The notes below the pieces were generated by a model. The model saw nothing but the letters and a program-made list of their open reading frames with translations, was not told where the DNA came from and made no database searches. 64,000 bases of DNA, taken from NCBI GenBank assembly GCA_004014935.1, contig CP025322.1, forward strand, positions 1,426,001 to 1,490,000, in the 5' to 3' direction. The number at the start of each line of letters is the position of its first letter. Position 1 is the first letter of the stretch. The translations under genes were made by a program, and so were the position numbers. Positions 63,219-64,000 of this stretch are shown here, in pieces. Source of the stretch: Saccharomycopsis malanga. Its lineage: Eukaryota > Ascomycota > Saccharomycetes > Ascoideales > Saccharomycopsidaceae.

Positions 63219-64000
63219 TCAATAACCGATTTTTTCCTTGCTAAGTAACATTATTAATATCATCACACAAGATGCTCTAAGTTATGACATTACATGTTTT
63301 TTTGGTTGCATCCATTCGACCCATAGATCCAAATTTCGATGGTTTTGCAAATGGAAATCCTGATGAAATTCATGTTGAAAATATTGCATATGATGGAAAC
63401 TACCTTATCACCATCATGTACGGATATTCTACATTCTTGGATCCACCAGGACTTCTCACAATGATTTGCATCTTATTTTATAGCCCTACAGTTACCATTT
63501 CTAATCAATAGAGTGAACAGAAAACTATAGACTGCAAATTGGAAAAAAAATTAATAAATTATTTTATTGTAAATCTCTCATCAATATATAAAATAGTAAC
63601 ACATTTTTTATTGACTTTACCAAAACATCAGAATACGTTCACTCTGCAAAGCCACATTCTACTTTCATTAGCTTGTCTCTATAATATTTTCCCGGAATTT
63701 GGGGAATTTCTGCTGGGATGTGCGTGCTTTTAGTACTTTTTCAATTTAGATCTTGCTACCAACCAACTGGATAGAAACCAGTATATCATGTAGCGTCCTA
63801 CTTCAATGAACGAACGTTTATTTTGGAAATATAGTTTTTCAAATTCGACAAAAATCTGATAAATGTAGACATTTTTTTATGCTGGGTGATAAACCTTACG
63901 GGGAAAGGGTGCATTTTCATATTATATAATTTGAGGCAAGCGCCGCTTTATACCAACCATATATCAGCTAAAAAAGGTATTCATGCTTCTTTAATACTTG

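Larger units (their letters stand above)
61933..64000. other. Gene-poor right end, RSP5 upstream region
   Basis: About 2.07 kb with no gene I can support. It contains the AAAAT repeat (62467-62761), a palindrome beside a TATA-like run (63191-63218), and small open frames at 63284-63511 (+) and 62986-63219 (-) without recognisable products. The TATA-like run suggests a promoter pointing right, perhaps for a gene beyond the window or a non-coding transcript. Confidence 0.5.

Noticed and set aside
62986-63219. 77-codon ATG frame on the minus strand at the right end
   Set aside because: Composition looks random and its start lies inside the palindrome; no similarity recognised.

Overview
This window is AT-rich nuclear DNA from a budding yeast (Saccharomycotina). 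The genes are compact. Their introns are few and short and use GTATGT donors with TACTAAC-type branch points. The protein set is ordinary yeast housekeeping: Crm1, Cdc42, Cdc43, Rsp5, Pan2, Yen1, Upc2, Rpl9. Several features point to the CUG-Ser clade (Candida/Debaryomyces relatives) rather than to Saccharomyces. CTG codons are very rare, with one in the whole 1079-codon CRM1. The sterol regulator resembles Candida Upc2. A UBR7/Mlo2-type protein and an Mmc1-like mitochondrial protein are present, and CDC42, RSP5 and PBI2 carry introns. The species and the genetic code are inferences.

Layout, left to right. 0-9 kb: the tail of a RING-H2 protein, peroxisomal enoyl-CoA isomerase ECI1, mitoribosomal PET123, kinase PRR1 and ribosomal RPL9. 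9-19 kb: deadenylase PAN2, Hsp90 co-chaperone AHA1, mitochondrial RRG7, an alanyl-tRNA editing protein and an intron-containing tRNA-Ser(GCT). 19-30 kb: resolvase YEN1, the twice-spliced PBI2, geranylgeranyltransferase subunit CDC43 and exportin CRM1. 30-42 kb: an unrecognised Ser/Asn-rich protein with a possible zinc knuckle, SLY41, UGA2, the UBR7-like protein and MDM31. 42-54 kb: importin NMD5 with a 138-bp ATT repeat just after its stop, a TM9 family protein, CDC42, a doubtful small ORF, and an Mmc1-like gene split by one frameshift at a T8 run. 54-64 kb: UPC2, RSP5 and a gene-poor right end with a ~295-bp AAAAT repeat.

The genes are functionally unrelated except for some links. Cdc43 is the beta subunit of the enzyme that should prenylate the CTIL end of Cdc42, and both genes lie here 24 kb apart. 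Crm1 and Nmd5 are export and import receptors. PET123, RRG7, MDM31 and the Mmc1-like gene serve mitochondria. No transposon, retroelement, CRISPR array or prokaryote-like cluster was seen, and I found no undescribed multi-gene system. The main loose ends are a 16-bp hairpin at 2060-2097 carrying a tRNA A-box-like sequence, the frameshifted gene at 52.1-54.3 kb, a structured GC-richer stretch at 42.2-42.5 kb, the unrecognised protein at 30.1 kb, and the near gene-free right end.
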